64,000 bases of DNA from CAIVPM01 sp964477265 (GCA_964477265.1 CAYZDJ010000003.1:1-64000), one strand, 5' to 3'; positions 41,087-50,794 are shown, counted from the stretch's first letter. The notes: generated by a model from the letters alone, not told the origin. Program-made: numbers and translations.

Positions 41087-41142
41087 TATTTTATATAAAA
41101 ACGAATACTAAAATTATAAAAACAAACACCAAACAAAATATT

Positions 41143-42168
41143 ATGAAACCTTTCTTTTACTTTCTTCTTTTAACTTTTGCTTTATACAGTTGCAAGCCCA
41201 AAAACAATTTGCCAACTGTAGCATTTGTAGATGCTTTTGAAGATGCAACTATTGGAAAAGCCAGGCAAGGTTTTTTTGATGCACTAAAAAAGGCTGGCTA
41301 CAGCGAAGAGCAAAAGACAATAAATGTGTTGTATAGAAACGCACAAGGCAGCGATATTACACTCAACCAAATTATACAATATTGCAAGGCACAGCAATCA
41401 ACGCTTATTGCAACCTGCCCTACAACGCCTACCATTGCTGCATTGCAAAACATTAAAGACGTTCCAGTTTTTATGATGGTTGCACCAAAGCCAGAGTTAA
41501 TGAAACTAAACAACAGCAATGGAAATGCTCCATCAAACCTTTATGGTGTTGGCGAAGACCTTGCATATATTGATACATCATTTGCATTAATACCAAAGCT
41601 TTTAAATAAAGGTAAAAAGCTAAAGATTGGAATGATTTATAACCAAAGTGAACCACAAAGTGTGGACGCTTTGAACAGGATTAAAACGCTTGCAACCACT
41701 ATGAATATTGATCTTGAAGCATTGCCAGTAAATGCAAGTGCAGATGCACAACTGGTTACACAAACATTGTTAAGTAAAAATATTGATGCATTTTTTGCCA
41801 ATCCCGACAATGTTGTCTTTGCTTCTTTTGAGGTAATTATAAAAAAATGTAATGAAGCCAAAGTGCCAGTATTTACAAGCGAAAGTGGTTTGGTGGCTCG
41901 TGGTGCAGTAGCTGCTTATGGAGCAGATATTTATGCATGGGGTTACCAGGCTGGCGAACAGGCTGCACAACTTTTGCAAACAAAATCTACAACCAACCTG
42001 CATTGGGAAATGGTAAAGCTGCGTAAAAAAGTATATAACGAAAACGCAGCAAAACAATTTGGAATTATTGTTGGCGAAGGATTTGAAAAAATGGATGTTG
42101 GTTCAGGCAATGAGAGCAAATCTGTAATAACAAAAGATACAAATGCAGCACCTACAATAAAGAAATAG
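41143..42168 (+). CDS. ABC-type substrate-binding lipoprotein (PF04392-like)
   Basis: A 341-residue lipoprotein (signal ends LYSC, Cys17) with a two-lobed periplasmic-binding fold: VAFVDAFEDATIGKARQGFFDALKKAGY at the start, LIATCPTTPTIAALQ, and KKLKIGMIYNQSEPQSVDAL, as in the TrpX/PF04392 group. It captures a small substrate for import. No ABC permease or ATPase gene is adjacent, so partners must lie elsewhere. Preceded by an inverted repeat and followed after 127 bases by gcvT. Confidence 0.8.
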   Translation: MKPFFYFLLLTFALYSCKPKNNLPTVAFVDAFEDATIGKARQGFFDALKKAGYSEEQKTINVLYRNAQGSDITLNQIIQYCKAQQSTLIATCPTTPTIAALQNIKDVPVFMMVAPKPELMKLNNSNGNAPSNLYGVGEDLAYIDTSFALIPKLLNKGKKLKIGMIYNQSEPQSVDALNRIKTLATTMNIDLEALPVNASADAQLVTQTLLSKNIDAFFANPDNVVFASFEVIIKKCNEAKVPVFTSESGLVARGAVAAYGADIYAWGYQAGEQAAQLLQTKSTTNLHWEMVKLRKKVYNENAAKQFGIIVGEGFEKMDVGSGNESKSVITKDTNAAPTIKK

Positions 42169-42295
42169 TTAGTATGTAGTCATTCAAAATAATTCTTTGC
42201 GTCTTTTCTGCTTAGCACCTTTGCGTGAAATAAAAACTAAATATTCTTTTTCAAAAGCCAATAACCATTTTCTTTGCAGCCAATAAAAATGCTAT

Positions 42296-43381
42296 ATGAA
42301 AAATACTCCTTTTACACACAAACACATTGAACTTGGTGCAAAAATGGCTGAGTTTGCTGGCTACAACATGCCAATAAGCTATACTGGAATTAATGATGAA
42401 CATTTTGCAGTTCGCAATAGCGTTGGTGTGTTTGATGTAAGCCACATGGGAGAATTTATTTTAAAAGGAGATGGTGCATTGGATTTAATACAACGCGTTA
42501 CCAGCAACGATGCAAGTAAACTAACTAATGGCAAAGCACAATACAGTTGCCTGCCCAATGCTACTGGAGGAATTGTTGATGATTTAATTGTGTATTGCAT
42601 TGAAGAAAATAAGGTGTATATGCTTGTGGTTAATGCAAGCAATATTGATAAAGACTGGAACTGGATACAACAATACAACACAGCCAATGTTGAAATGCAC
42701 AACATCAGCGATAAAACCTGTTTACTTGCTATTCAAGGGCCAAATGCTACCAAAGCTTTGCAAACATTGACAGATATGGATATTATGAACCTTAAATATT
42801 ACACATTTACAAAAGGTGTATTTGCTGGGGTTGATAATGTTGTTGTAAGTGCAACTGGCTACACTGGTGCTGGTGGTGTAGAAATATATTTTGAAAACGA
42901 AGGCGATGCTGCCAACAAAATATGGGATGCTGTTTTTGAAGCAGGAAAACAATACAATATTAAGCCTATTGGCTTGGGTGCAAGAGATACATTACGTTTA
43001 GAAATGGGTTATTGCTTATATGGCAATGATATTGATGACACTACAAATCCACTTGAAGCAGGGCTTGGCTGGATAACAAAATTTACCAAAGATTTTACTG
43101 CTCGTGATATTATTGAACAACAAAAAACAAATGGTGTAACACGCAAGCTTGTTGGTTTTGAAATGATTGACAGGGGTATTCCAAGGCATGATTATTTAAT
43201 TAAAAACCTAGCCGGCAATACAATAGGAAAAGTTTGCAGTGGCACGCAAAGCCCAAGCTTAAACAAAGCTATTGGACTAGGCTATGTAACTATTGATAAC
43301 AGTATTGTTGACAGTGAAATTTTTATAGAAATAAGAAACAACCTAGTAAAAGCTAAAGTTGTAAAAATGCCTTTTGCATAG
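42296..43381 (+). CDS. gcvT: Aminomethyltransferase (glycine cleavage T protein)
   Basis: Releases ammonia from the aminomethyl group on lipoylated GcvH and forms 5,10-methylene-THF. A 361-residue GcvT with PFTHKHIELGAKMAEFAGYNMPISY at the N-terminus, DVSHMGEFIL, the folate region GPNATKALQ, and GYTGAGGVEIYFE, plus GARDTLRLEMGYCLYGND. Normal length. The other glycine cleavage genes are not adjacent, common in Bacteroidota. Confidence 0.95.
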   Translation: MKNTPFTHKHIELGAKMAEFAGYNMPISYTGINDEHFAVRNSVGVFDVSHMGEFILKGDGALDLIQRVTSNDASKLTNGKAQYSCLPNATGGIVDDLIVYCIEENKVYMLVVNASNIDKDWNWIQQYNTANVEMHNISDKTCLLAIQGPNATKALQTLTDMDIMNLKYYTFTKGVFAGVDNVVVSATGYTGAGGVEIYFENEGDAANKIWDAVFEAGKQYNIKPIGLGARDTLRLEMGYCLYGNDIDDTTNPLEAGLGWITKFTKDFTARDIIEQQKTNGVTRKLVGFEMIDRGIPRHDYLIKNLAGNTIGKVCSGTQSPSLNKAIGLGYVTIDNSIVDSEIFIEIRNNLVKAKVVKMPFA

Positions 43382-43436
43382 GAGTTGTTACTTTTTTCAA
43401 ATTTGTTCATTACATTTACTTTTTCAAATTAATGTT

Positions 43437-44294
43437 ATGAAACACATTTTTTATTGTATGCTTAGTGCAGTTTTGTTTTTTTCTTCTTGTAAAAAAGATC
43501 CTGTTACAAATGCACTTATTACTAGGCAAATTAAAAAAGTAACTAGCACATCTAGCGATAGTAAAATAAAAAGCGTTACAACTTATTTATTTGATAATAA
43601 CAATCGTTTAAGTGCAACTATATTTACAGAAACTGATACTACTACAGGATTTTCAGTAACTGATACTATTAGGGTATTGAATTTCTATTATACAAACAAT
43701 CTCCCTTCAAACGTAACTATTGCTACTAATAAATACGACCGTAGTGGAGGTGTAGTAAACGTTTTGACAAATACCTTTAACAGGCATTATAGCTTTGATG
43801 CACAAGATAGAATTTTATTAGATTCATTGGCATCTTACAACTTGCAGTACAATTATACTTCTTATAAAGATACCATTGGATATTTAACAGATAGAGCTAT
43901 TACTTATACAGGCAACACACAAAATACTACATTCTACAACAGCCATTTATTAAGCAATAATTTTATATGGGTTTATGATACTGCTGTATTTACAAATGGA
44001 AATTTAACCAATGAATCAAACACATCTTATATAACCAATAAATATATCAGTTTTTCAAAAACGGCTACTTTCAGCAATTACGATAATCCATTGTTTATTG
44101 GATTAATTCCACAGTTTGGGCAATCGCAAAAACTGCCACTTAACGAAACCTATATTTATAATGGATATAATATTCCCGTAACATATCAATACAATGTAGA
44201 TGCTAATGGGAATGTTTTAATGTCTATTGAAAATACTTTTAATACATCTACAGGTGCTGGTAAAATTGTAACAAGCTATTATGAGTATTATTAA
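43437..44294 (+). CDS. Hypothetical lipoprotein
   Basis: A 285-residue lipoprotein (signal ends FFSSC, Cys18). The mature region is rich in Thr, Asn, Ser and Tyr with beta-strand periodicity (FSFDAQDRILLDSLASYNLQYNYT region) and no catalytic motif; it resembles Bacteroidota lipoproteins with YD-like or RHS-like strands. ATG 43437 is chosen because the hydrophobic signal begins there. Function unknown. Confidence 0.65.
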   Translation: MKHIFYCMLSAVLFFSSCKKDPVTNALITRQIKKVTSTSSDSKIKSVTTYLFDNNNRLSATIFTETDTTTGFSVTDTIRVLNFYYTNNLPSNVTIATNKYDRSGGVVNVLTNTFNRHYSFDAQDRILLDSLASYNLQYNYTSYKDTIGYLTDRAITYTGNTQNTTFYNSHLLSNNFIWVYDTAVFTNGNLTNESNTSYITNKYISFSKTATFSNYDNPLFIGLIPQFGQSQKLPLNETYIYNGYNIPVTYQYNVDANGNVLMSIENTFNTSTGAGKIVTSYYEYY

Positions 44295-44316
44295 TAAAAT
44301 TTTTCACTATTCAAAC

Positions 44317-44349
44317 AAAAAGAGCAACGCATATGCGTTGTTCTTTTTT
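44317..44349. terminator. Palindromic terminator between lipoprotein and fumC
   Basis: Perfect palindrome CAACGCATATGCGTTG with an A-rich left side and T6 right side extending the stem by six pairs (one G-T); bidirectional between convergent genes. Confidence 0.85.
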
Positions 44350-44372
44350 AATTATAAACCTTTTAATAAAAA

Positions 44373-45794
44373 TTAATTCAGGTTGCCACACATTTCAACT
44401 GGCACAACCCATGCATCAAATTGCTCTGATGTCATGTGTTCAAACTCCAATCCTTTTAATTTAAATTCTAATGCAGCGTGCTTTAATGTAATGCCACGTT
44501 TGTGGGCATCTTGTGCAATAGCTGCAGCGTTGTAGTAACCAATTTTTGTGTTCAAAGCAGTAACCAACATTAGGCTATTGTCTAAGTGCTTTTTAATATT
44601 TGCCTCCAAAGGTTCAACACCAATAGCACATTTATCGTTAAAGCTCACACAGCCATCTCCTATCAACCTTGCACTATGTAGGAAGTTATAAATCATCATT
44701 GGCTTAAAAACATTCAATTCAAAATGTCCCATGCTGCCACCAACATTTATGGCAACATCATTGCCCAAAACCTGTGCAGCAATCATAGTTAATGCTTCAC
44801 ATTGTGTTGGGTTTACCTTGCCTGGCATAATTGAAGAGCCTGGTTCGTTATCTGGTATAAACAACTCACCAATACCACTTCTTGGACCACTTGAAAGGAT
44901 ACGAAAATCATTTGCAATTTTCATTAAACTAACGGCAACAGTTTTTAATGCACCATGTGCTTCCACAATCGCATCATGTGCAGCCAAGGCTTCAAATTTA
45001 TTTTCTGCAGTAATAAAAGGTAAGCCAGTTAAAGCAGCAATATGCTTTGCCACACATACATCGTAACCCTTTGGTGTATTAATTCCTGTGCCCACAGCAG
45101 TACCACCAAGTGCCAATTCACTTAAATGTGCCAATGTGTTTTTTATAGCTTTTAATCCATGGTTTAATTGAGAAACATAACCACTAAATTCTTGCCCAAC
45201 AGTAAGTGGTGTTGCATCCATAAAATGTGTGCGACCAATTTTTACTACATGCATAAAAGCCTTGCTTTTTGCTTCTAATGTATCACGTAGTTTTTCAATA
45301 CCGGGAATTGTGGTTTCTATTAAAATTTTATATGCAGCAATGTGCATGGCTGTTGGAAAAGTGTCATTTGATGATTGTGATTTGTTTACATCATCGTTAG
45401 GATGCAGGAACTTTTCATAGTCATTTAAAGAACCGCCATTATTTACATGTGCTTTATAGGCTATCACTTCATTGCAGTTCATATTGCTTTGTGTGCCACT
45501 GCCTGTTTGCCACACAACCAAAGGAAACTGGTCATTCAATGTTCCTTCTAAAATTTCTTTACAAACTACTCCAATGGCATCTTTTTTTTCAGTTGGCAAC
45601 ACGCCTAATTCGTTGTTTGCCAAAGCTGCTGCGTGCTTTAAATAAGCAAAGGCTGCAATAATTTCTTTGGGCATTTTATTAATGTCCTGTGCAATTTTAA
45701 AATTGTCAATGCTACGTTGTGTTTGGGCACCCCAATAAACATTTGCAGGCACTTTAACTTCGCCCATAGTATCTTTTTCTATACGAAATTCCAT
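44373..45794 (-). CDS. fumC: Fumarate hydratase class II
   Basis: Converts fumarate and malate in the TCA cycle. A 473-residue homotetrameric class II fumarase: QTGSGTQSNMNCNEV, SSNDTFPTAMHIAAY, the THFMDATPLTVGQEFSGY region and the signature GSSIMPGKVNPTQCEA. Standard length, cytoplasmic. Convergent with the lipoprotein gene and divergent from the rhomboid-like gene; a -7-like box (CAAATATA, 45843-45850) on the minus strand lies upstream. Confidence 0.96.
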   Translation of the reverse strand: MEFRIEKDTMGEVKVPANVYWGAQTQRSIDNFKIAQDINKMPKEIIAAFAYLKHAAALANNELGVLPTEKKDAIGVVCKEILEGTLNDQFPLVVWQTGSGTQSNMNCNEVIAYKAHVNNGGSLNDYEKFLHPNDDVNKSQSSNDTFPTAMHIAAYKILIETTIPGIEKLRDTLEAKSKAFMHVVKIGRTHFMDATPLTVGQEFSGYVSQLNHGLKAIKNTLAHLSELALGGTAVGTGINTPKGYDVCVAKHIAALTGLPFITAENKFEALAAHDAIVEAHGALKTVAVSLMKIANDFRILSSGPRSGIGELFIPDNEPGSSIMPGKVNPTQCEALTMIAAQVLGNDVAINVGGSMGHFELNVFKPMMIYNFLHSARLIGDGCVSFNDKCAIGVEPLEANIKKHLDNSLMLVTALNTKIGYYNAAAIAQDAHKRGITLKHAALEFKLKGLEFEHMTSEQFDAWVVPVEMCGNLN

Positions 45795-45921
45795 TGTGTT
45801 TAATTATTGAATTGTTAAATAATGATGCTTTAAAAAAGTTTGCAAATATATATTTTGAATATTTTAAAGCGGTTGAAGTTTCTTAATGAAAAATTTAATG
45901 ATACATCACTATATCTAATAG

Positions 45922-45929
45922 TAGATTTG
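45922..45929 (+). promoter_or_regulatory. Candidate -7 box TAGATTTG
   Basis: Exact TAnnTTTG match 18 bases before the rhomboid-like gene; no clear -33 box. Confidence 0.4.
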
Positions 45930-45946
45930 CTGCCACAATAATAGTT

Positions 45947-46873
45947 ATGGGACACAGAGATTATTTTGATAAAAAACCTACGCTTGGGCAAACTAATAAT
46001 GCATTGGTAATTCTATTTGCCATTAATGCGTTTTTGTTTGTGCTATTGCAATTTTTATATATTGTTTATAAAATAGACCACACGCCAGAAGTTGCTTACG
46101 ATTTATTTCGCTCAAAAGTGTTTTACTGGTTTTCTATATCGCCAAACGCACATTTATTATTAGGTAAATGCTGGACGTTGGTTGTATATATGTTTTCTCA
46201 TTTTAGTGTTGTAGGCTTTATCAGCAATATGCTATGGCTATGGGCATTTGGCTATGTTTTGCAGGATTTGGTGGGAAACAGCAAGCTGATTCCTCTGTAT
46301 TTATATGGTGGTTTTGTTGGTGGTTTATTTTTTATTTTAACAGCTTCTTATATTCCATTTGTTGCAAACAGTGTTGGCAAAAATTTTTTATTCGAAGGAG
46401 GCAATGCAGCAATTGTAGCTGTAGCTGTTGCCACAACTAAATTATCGCCACGCTATAAAATATTTCAGCATATTGGCGAAGGCTTTCCATTATGGATTTT
46501 AACTTTGTTTTTTATAGCAATAGATGTTGCCTATTTATACAATACAAATTTTGCAGTAGTAATAGCCCATGTTTCAGCAGCTGTTATGGGTTATGTTTTT
46601 ATTGTGCAATTACAAAATGGAAACGATTGGGGAGCTTGGATGCACAATATTGTTGCAAGAGTTGATGATATATTTAATCCTGAAAAAAAGTATAAAAACA
46701 AAAAGGTATCTACCCAGCATTATTACAAACAAACAGTTACTGCATTTAATAAAACAGAAAACATAACTGAGAAAAAACTAAACGAAATTTTAGACAAGAT
46801 AAACAGCAAAGGCTACAATGGTTTAAGCAACGATGAAAAAGAATTTTTAGAACGAGCAAGCAAGGACCAATAA
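45947..46873 (+). CDS. Rhomboid-like membrane protein lacking catalytic serine
   Basis: A 308-residue multi-pass protein with a rhomboid core: HFSVVGFISNMLWLWAFG (residues 85-102, HxxN-like part), then FEGGNAAIVAVA (149-160) where active rhomboids have GASG, and AHVSAAVMGY (207-216) with His208. The catalytic serine is replaced by asparagine (Asn153), so it is probably a pseudoprotease (iRhom-like). The C-terminal ~60 residues end in KLNEILDKINSKGYNGLSNDEKEFL, matching DUF6576 tails. A canonical rhomboid is encoded at 54947. It overlaps the next gene by one base (TAATG). Confidence 0.75.
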   Translation: MGHRDYFDKKPTLGQTNNALVILFAINAFLFVLLQFLYIVYKIDHTPEVAYDLFRSKVFYWFSISPNAHLLLGKCWTLVVYMFSHFSVVGFISNMLWLWAFGYVLQDLVGNSKLIPLYLYGGFVGGLFFILTASYIPFVANSVGKNFLFEGGNAAIVAVAVATTKLSPRYKIFQHIGEGFPLWILTLFFIAIDVAYLYNTNFAVVIAHVSAAVMGYVFIVQLQNGNDWGAWMHNIVARVDDIFNPEKKYKNKKVSTQHYYKQTVTAFNKTENITEKKLNEILDKINSKGYNGLSNDEKEFLERASKDQ

Positions 46874-48003
46874 TGAAAAAGTTGTTTCAAAAAAAATGGT
46901 TTACCATTTGCGTTAAGTATTTATTTGCTACTTCAGCAGGCTTGTATTTGTTGGCATGCTTAACGCCATACATTCATCCAAAATATTTTTTTGGCTTTAC
47001 ATTTTTAGCAATTGGCTATCCATTGTTATTGCTTGCAATGCTTGTGTGGCTTGTGTTTTATTTATTTGTAAATAAAAGAAGAAGCATTTATATTTTATTA
47101 ATTATTTTGTTAGGATATAAAAACATTACAAGCAATTTTGGATTTGCATTAAGTAAAAAAGAAACTACACCTAACACAATAAAACTATTAAGTTGGAATG
47201 TTAGAGACTTTACAGATGATGTTTATTTTGGCAGAAAAAAGCAAGGTACTGAAAAGTACTTTGACTTTATAAAACAAACCAATGCAGATGTTGTGTGCCT
47301 GCAAGATGTAGATAATTTTATTAATGATAAAGGTGCTGATAGAATTAGCTTTATTAAAGATAGTTTGCATTATCCATATTACTATTTTTCAATTGATATA
47401 GACACTTTTATTACAGCATATAAAGGACGCGAACAGTATGGTACTTGCATTTTTTCAAAGTATCCCATTACATATTCAAATCATATTAATTATAGCGGTA
47501 AGCATTTTACTGAAAGCCTTGGCTTTGCTGATATTTTGGTAAATAACACAATAATCAGGTTTTATAATACACACCTGCGTAGCATGTATTTAAAAATTCC
47601 AAAAGAGCAAAAGCTTACGGACTTTAAATATGTTGTTGATGATAGTAATTTAATAATGCACAGCAGCGTTTTTAAAAAAATAAAATATTACGATACAAGC
47701 CATATTGCACAGGCTCAACTCATAAAAAAAGTATTAGATACAACAACAATTCCTTTTGTGTTTTGTGGAGATTTAAATTCTACTCCTTCGTCTTATGTTT
47801 ATCACACATTAAGTAAAAATTTGAAAGATGCTTTTCTTGAAAATTATTTTGGTTGGCAGCAAACATATTTTAGCAAAATACCAAGCATGAGGATTGATGT
47901 AGTGTTGATGAATAAAGGTATTGAAGCTATTTCATACAACTCACCAAGACTAAAGTTATCTGACCATGCACCCATAATCACACAAATAAAAATTACTAAA
48001 TAG
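46873..48003 (+). CDS. Membrane-anchored endonuclease/exonuclease/phosphatase-family protein
   Basis: A 376-residue protein with two to three N-terminal membrane helices (residues ~10-90), then an EEP domain: LLSWNVRDF (~115), FCGDLNSTPSS and the C-terminal SDHAPIITQ, giving the metal-binding Asn/Glu/Asp/His pattern. The domain probably lies in the periplasm. Substrate may be phosphodiester or phosphate monoester; unknown. Its start overlaps the stop of the rhomboid-like gene by one base, so it is translationally coupled to it. Confidence 0.8.
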   Translation: MKKLFQKKWFTICVKYLFATSAGLYLLACLTPYIHPKYFFGFTFLAIGYPLLLLAMLVWLVFYLFVNKRRSIYILLIILLGYKNITSNFGFALSKKETTPNTIKLLSWNVRDFTDDVYFGRKKQGTEKYFDFIKQTNADVVCLQDVDNFINDKGADRISFIKDSLHYPYYYFSIDIDTFITAYKGREQYGTCIFSKYPITYSNHINYSGKHFTESLGFADILVNNTIIRFYNTHLRSMYLKIPKEQKLTDFKYVVDDSNLIMHSSVFKKIKYYDTSHIAQAQLIKKVLDTTTIPFVFCGDLNSTPSSYVYHTLSKNLKDAFLENYFGWQQTYFSKIPSMRIDVVLMNKGIEAISYNSPRLKLSDHAPIITQIKITK

Positions 48004-48974
48004 TGCAACATCCACAAACACATATTTGGGAATTTATTTTGCAAAATATTAATGCAAATATTAATTGTGTGTTGCTATATGTTTTGCAAAGCAATGGCAG
48101 CAGCCCTGGCAGGCAAGGTTTTGCAATGGCTGTAAATGCACACAACAAAATGCAAGGCAGTATTGGTGGTGGAATAATGGAATATAAATTAGTTGAGTTA
48201 GCCAAGCAAAAAATAATAAATAATGATTTTGCTATAGAAATAAAAAGGCAAATTCATAATAAAGAAGTTGCAAAAAACCAGAGTGGAATGATTTGCAGTG
48301 GCGAGCAAACTATTGCTTTTATTCCTGTTCAACAAAAATATAAAACTGCAATTGAAAAAATATTACATAGCTTGCAACTCAATAATAACAACACTTTGCA
48401 GCTTAGTAATAATTGTATTGAATGTTTAGAAAATCATAACACGTTTGATTATATTTTTAATTATGATAATTACGGCAATTGGGTTTATAAAGAAAAAATT
48501 GGTTACAAAAACAAGTTAACAATAATTGGAGCAGGGCATTGTGCATTGGCTTTAAGTAAGCTGATGAGTTCGATGGATTTTTATATTGAGTTGTTTGATG
48601 ACAGAGAAAATTTAAACACATTCATTGAAAATAATTTTGTGCATCAAAAGCACATTGTAAAAGATTATAATTTAATAAATGATTTTATCACAGAACAGGA
48701 AAACCATTATATAGTTGTTATGACTGTTGGTTACAGAACAGATGCAATTGTGATAAAAGCCTTACAGCATAAACGTTTTAGTTACTTAGGTGTTTTGGGT
48801 AGCAAAAATAAAATGCAACAATTGTTTGATGAATTTGAACAAGAAGGAGTAAATAAAAATTGGTTAGATTCTATTTACACACCAATAGGCTTAGCAATTA
48901 AAAGCAAAACACCAGAAGAAATTGCTATAAGCATTGCTGCACAAATTATTGAAGTAAAAAATAACAACACTTAA
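48003..48974 (+). CDS. XdhC/CoxI family protein
   Basis: A 323-residue XdhC-like protein: VLQSNGSSPGRQGFAMAV with GSIGGGIMEYKLV near the N-terminus, NQSGMICSGEQTIAF, a Rossmann-like region LTIIGAGHCALALSKL, and LGVLGSKNKMQQL toward the C-terminus. XdhC proteins sulfurate or insert molybdenum cofactor in xanthine-type dehydrogenases. No molybdenum hydroxylase genes are adjacent. It starts with GTG (48003) overlapping the preceding stop TAG, so it belongs to the same operon. Confidence 0.85.
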   Translation: MQHPQTHIWEFILQNINANINCVLLYVLQSNGSSPGRQGFAMAVNAHNKMQGSIGGGIMEYKLVELAKQKIINNDFAIEIKRQIHNKEVAKNQSGMICSGEQTIAFIPVQQKYKTAIEKILHSLQLNNNNTLQLSNNCIECLENHNTFDYIFNYDNYGNWVYKEKIGYKNKLTIIGAGHCALALSKLMSSMDFYIELFDDRENLNTFIENNFVHQKHIVKDYNLINDFITEQENHYIVVMTVGYRTDAIVIKALQHKRFSYLGVLGSKNKMQQLFDEFEQEGVNKNWLDSIYTPIGLAIKSKTPEEIAISIAAQIIEVKNNNT

Positions 48975-48980
48975 TTCATT

Positions 48981-50159
48981 TTATTTCAAAGCCTCATCCA
49001 CAAGGCGTTTCAACTCTTTATACCTTTCATTCCTGCCCTTGCTTTTTATATTAAATGTAAAAAGAATGGCACAGTATTTTTTGCCATTATCAACCCAGGG
49101 AAAAGTGCCAAATAATCCAGGGCTTGTAATGGCATCAGAGCGTTTATTTTCTGTTGCATCATCCATTACCCACTCACCAAAACCATAGCCCCAATTGCCT
49201 GCTTCTGCTGGGCTGTAAACAATTTTGGCATCTTTTGCTACACGGTTTTTTTGCATTTCAATAATTGAATTTTTACTGATAATTTGCTTACCATTAAACA
49301 TTCCTTCACTTAATATCATTTGCAAAAAATTTAAATAATCTTTTGCAGTACTCCAAGCACTGCCTGCTGCCAAAGGCACAGCTTGTTTGCCAAAATCTGT
49401 GTTGTTCATTTGCAATGGTTTTGCAATTCTTTCCTGAAAAATTGTTTCAAAATCTTTGTTACTTATTTTTTCTAAAATAGCAGCAACTATTTGCAGCCCT
49501 GCATTTCCATAATGAAATGTTTTACCAGGTTCTCCTTCCATTGGTGCGTTTGTAATGCTGTCAATGGCTTCTTGCATAGTGTTCCAGCCATTGTCTTTTT
49601 TGCCTTTAAACTTTTCTAGTTTTTCTTTCAAACTCAATTTTTTCTGTGGCTCTTCGCCACTATCATCATCACTTCCATTCATGCTTGCAGCAAAACCAAC
49701 TTGCTTAATGCCAGTTAAGTGAGATAAGCATTGCCACACTTTTATCTTGCCCTTATTATGTGCAGTCATCACAGGCAAAAATTTACCAATTGTATCATCT
49801 AAACTTAACTTGTGTTCGTCAATAAAAGTCATAGCCAGTGCAGCAGTAAGCCATTTACTACAGCTTGCAATACGTTGCTTTGTATTATTATCAAAATCGC
49901 TTAAATCGGCTTCTTTACCAGTTTTTTTGGCCAGCCATTTTGCACCAAATTTTTGTTTACGACTGATGTCGTTTTTACTTTGTTCATACACAATCTTGCC
50001 ATCTTTATAAACAAGAATAATAGCACGACCACCCAAGTCTTTAATGTTATTATCAAGCCAATCATTTACTTTATTAAAGTTTTGTGAGAAAGAAAACTGA
50101 GAGAAAAAAAGTGCAATAAGTAACACACAGTTTTTTTTACAAGAGATTGAATATTGCAT
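48981..50159 (-). CDS. Serine hydrolase, beta-lactamase class C-like
   Basis: A 392-residue exported serine hydrolase of the beta-lactamase/penicillin-binding group: signal peptide to FSQ, SxxK motif Ser99-Cys-Ser-Lys102, YGN in FHYGNAGLQ (YxN element) and a C-terminal GLFGTFPWVD region. Could be a DD-peptidase, esterase or beta-lactamase-like enzyme; substrate unknown. Convergent with xdhC. Confidence 0.85.
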   Translation of the reverse strand: MQYSISCKKNCVLLIALFFSQFSFSQNFNKVNDWLDNNIKDLGGRAIILVYKDGKIVYEQSKNDISRKQKFGAKWLAKKTGKEADLSDFDNNTKQRIASCSKWLTAALAMTFIDEHKLSLDDTIGKFLPVMTAHNKGKIKVWQCLSHLTGIKQVGFAASMNGSDDDSGEEPQKKLSLKEKLEKFKGKKDNGWNTMQEAIDSITNAPMEGEPGKTFHYGNAGLQIVAAILEKISNKDFETIFQERIAKPLQMNNTDFGKQAVPLAAGSAWSTAKDYLNFLQMILSEGMFNGKQIISKNSIIEMQKNRVAKDAKIVYSPAEAGNWGYGFGEWVMDDATENKRSDAITSPGLFGTFPWVDNGKKYCAILFTFNIKSKGRNERYKELKRLVDEALK

Positions 50160-50164
50160 AAGAA

Positions 50165-50794
50165 TTATTTAAAAAATTTATCAGTAATGTAAAAGATAGT
50201 ATCAACAAAAAATAAAACATCATTATTTGTTAATACATTCTCATCGTGCAAGTCTTCTAAAATAATGCCAAGTTCATCATTAAAATAGTCGTTGTTCTTC
50301 TTCAATAAAAATCCATTATTTAAAAGAAATATTTTCACTTCTTCTAAATCTGTTTCTTGAGTAATTGCAATAAAAGGTTGTTGAACAACAGCTAAAAGAT
50401 TATCATTAATAATTGTAAAACCAAGTAGGGTATAAGTCGTTTGAGTAAAGAAATAATTGTGCAGTAAAAGGCTATTGAAATAATCTAACCAATATTCATA
50501 AAAGATAGAATCATTGCTTTTAAGAACAGATTTCCCATCTGTGTTAAGATAAACTTTTTGTTCTGCACCTTGTGCAAAAAAATTATTGATATTAATATTG
50601 TTAAACCAAAAGTTGTTTTGATTAATTAAATGTATTAGCTTCTGAGTTTCTTCTTGCTTTGAGAACTTTGTTTTTTTAAAAATTCCACTTGTTGTTTTGC
50701 TTGCTCTAAGGTAACAGGCAACTGTTTCGATAAGATTGCCTGGTTTAATTGGGCTAATTGTTGAAATGATATTTTTGAGTTCATCTTTTAACAT
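50165..50794 (-). CDS. Stand-alone polyvalent-protein-type kinase domain
   Basis: A 209-residue protein with a kinase-like pattern: GAEQKVYLN (76-84) as nucleotide loop, VLK (90-92) with the ATP lysine, catalytic-loop DLHDENVL (181-188; Asp181, Asn186) and VDT (197-199) in place of DFG. The arrangement is that of the kinase domains found in polyvalent proteins of phages and mobile elements. Such domains are usually embedded in giant proteins; here it is free-standing in a core-like region. Activity and target are unknown. Five bases after it on the same strand is the serine hydrolase gene. Confidence 0.65.
   Translation of the reverse strand: MLKDELKNIISTISPIKPGNLIETVACYLRASKTTSGIFKKTKFSKQEETQKLIHLINQNNFWFNNININNFFAQGAEQKVYLNTDGKSVLKSNDSIFYEYWLDYFNSLLLHNYFFTQTTYTLLGFTIINDNLLAVVQQPFIAITQETDLEEVKIFLLNNGFLLKKNNDYFNDELGIILEDLHDENVLTNNDVLFFVDTIFYITDKFFK

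Larger units (their letters stand above)
40755..41142. other. 388-base intergenic region with two dispersed repeats
   Basis: No gene found. It holds the reverse GGTGCCAACGCC repeat (40893-40973) and an inverted TTTCGCTAAGAG pair (41004-41086). Confidence 0.6.
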
